This document shows, in pieces, positions 14,501-14,562 of a DNA stretch of 14,562 nt (positions within the stretch are counted from its first letter, which is position 1; every line of letters starts with the position of its first letter). The notes beneath the pieces are model-generated. The model was not told the origin of the DNA. It saw nothing but the letters and a program-made list of their open reading frames with translations, and made no database searches. This DNA comes from Desulfatitalea sp. UBA4791 (GTDB taxonomy: Bacteria; Desulfobacterota; Desulfobacteria; Desulfobacterales; Desulfosarcinaceae): positions 1 to 14,562 of the forward strand of contig DHGT01000093.1 in the NCBI GenBank assembly GCA_002402905.1. Reading direction: 5' to 3'. The translations under genes were made by a program, and so were the position numbers.

Positions 14501-14562
14501 AAGCTCCAGGAGCAGGCCGGCAAGACCGGTGCCCGGCTCAACTCCGGCGAGGCGCGCAAACG
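11528..14562 (+). CDS. SNF2-family defence-associated helicase (DrmD-like / DUF3883-associated), 3' end outside window
   Basis: 1011 codons are open to the window edge. The start is fixed between TAG 11516-11518 and ATG 11528; the ribosome site is weak. SF2/SNF2 motifs in order: Walker A DDPGAGKT (129-136), DEAH (232-235), TATPHNG (269-275), then after an inserted charged, coiled-coil-like stretch with an acidic Asp/Glu patch (about 365-490), the second RecA lobe with QILLATDAAGEGINLQ (586-601) and RIEQRFGRIHRIGQ (617-630). The long C-terminal region ending EITYWDHRAEQLK matches, from memory, ~1000-1200-residue helicases of defence islands that continue into a DUF3883 domain. These use ATP to move on or remodel DNA. 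The gene is divergent from the res operon, 6.3 kb away. A DISARM DrmD identity is possible, but no drmA, drmB or drmC is in view. Confidence 0.85.
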   Translation, partial: MSKLEDLQPNASVRGILPDSQVTVVGVQWFGSEALELTYKAADGKVANELLYRHDEPRIEIVEQGRPWSFDGDGDLFRLVSEAYRIRLAHLFDPVLAVHTSLVDPLPHQITAVYEAMLPRQPLRFLLADDPGAGKTIMAGLLIKELICRGDLQRCLVVCPGSLAEQWQDELYRRFHLPFEILTNDKLEAARTGNWFLEANLVIARLDKLSRNEQIQEKLKAKDCRWDLIICDEAHKMSATFFGGEVKFTKRHKLGQLLSSLTRHFLLMTATPHNGKEQDFQLFMALLDGDRFEGRFRDGVHTADVSDLMRRMIKENLYKFDGTPLFPERMAYTVPYKLSDAEAQLYREVTDYVRQEFNRAEALQNDKRAGTVGFALTILQRRLASSPEAIYQSLRRRRERLESRLRELELLQRGGEVAPAIASAVPLLDAEDLEDLDEAPDGEVQAAEEQILDQATAARTIAELKAEIETLKRLESLAGAVRRSGEDRKWCELASLINEIFTPAALSGQVAEDGPPYGAGPIPPPVPSPHQKLVLFTEHRDTLNYLEQRIVTLLGRREAVVTIHGGMGRELRMHVQESFRHDPLVQILLATDAAGEGINLQRAHLMVNYDLPWNPNRIEQRFGRIHRIGQTEVCHLWNLVAEETREGDVYRTLLDKLEQARQALGGQVFDVLGKLQFEGRPLRELLIQAIRYGEQPEVRSRLTQVIAGAFDRKQLQDLIEEAALAHDAMDVSSVQRIRESMERAEARRLQPHYIESFFLEAFKRLGGSVKQREPRRFAVSHVPAPVRNRDRLIGIGEPVLPRYERIAFEKALIAPHGQPLAAFVCPGHPLLDTTIDLMLERHRDLLRRGAVLVDDRDPGTTPRVLFYLDHAIQDAGRTRSGDRRIVSKQMLYVELYADGNARHLHYAPYLDYRPLTADEPRVDEILARPECAWIDRQLEQRVQGHAVAHVVPEHLAEVRSRKLDLIGKTEAAVKDRLVKEITYWDHRAEQLKLQEQAGKTGARLNSGEARK

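Noticed and set aside
11528..14562. A complete DISARM system
   Set aside because: Only a DrmD-like helicase is visible; no DrmA, DrmB, DrmC or DISARM methylase in the window, and the left operon is Res/Fic/Mod-like.

Overview
The window reads as bacterial accessory DNA: a defence gene cluster interrupted by pieces of mobile elements. Protein style, strong GGAGG ribosome sites and moderate-to-high GC fit a Gram-negative bacterium. A Desulfobacterota (Desulfosarcina/Desulfobacter-like) host is my best guess, but only from general resemblance. No rRNA, tRNA or CRISPR array was seen.

Left part (1-5223): the 3' end of an IS66-type transposase gene lies at the window edge. The end of that element interrupts a DNA methyltransferase gene of the type III Mod kind, leaving only its first ~235 codons. 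Reading leftward, the operon is res-like helicase-nuclease (5223-2149), Fic protein (2149-1073, sharing the TAATG junction with res), then the broken mod gene (939-229). A 133-bp AT-rich gap in front of mod holds two 25-bp palindromes exactly 40 bp apart plus a weaker third, which look like operators.

Middle part (5440-11218): a rightward tyrosine recombinase with all catalytic residues is followed by a leftward gene train. In transcription order the train is a radC-like JAB gene cut short, the C-terminal end of a RecT/Bet-like annealing protein, a PD-(D/E)XK exonuclease with four cysteines for an Fe-S cluster, a CobS/MoxR-like AAA+ ATPase broken by a frameshift, a DUF3150-like protein, a protein with an HExxH metallopeptidase motif plus a VWA domain, and a small membrane protein. 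This resembles the bet-exo-cobS-radC block that I recall from SXT/R391-type ICEs and IncA/C plasmids. Two breaks (radC::recT and moxR) show it is decaying.

Right part (11528-end): a rightward SNF2-type helicase of the large defence-associated kind (DrmD-like / DUF3883-associated) runs off the window with 1011 codons visible. It is divergent from the res operon, with the 6.3-kb recombinase/recombination block between them. One reading is that a helicase-plus-Res/Fic/Mod defence cluster was split by, or rebuilt around, an integrating element and then crippled by an IS insertion in mod. Res, Fic and the helicase remain open.
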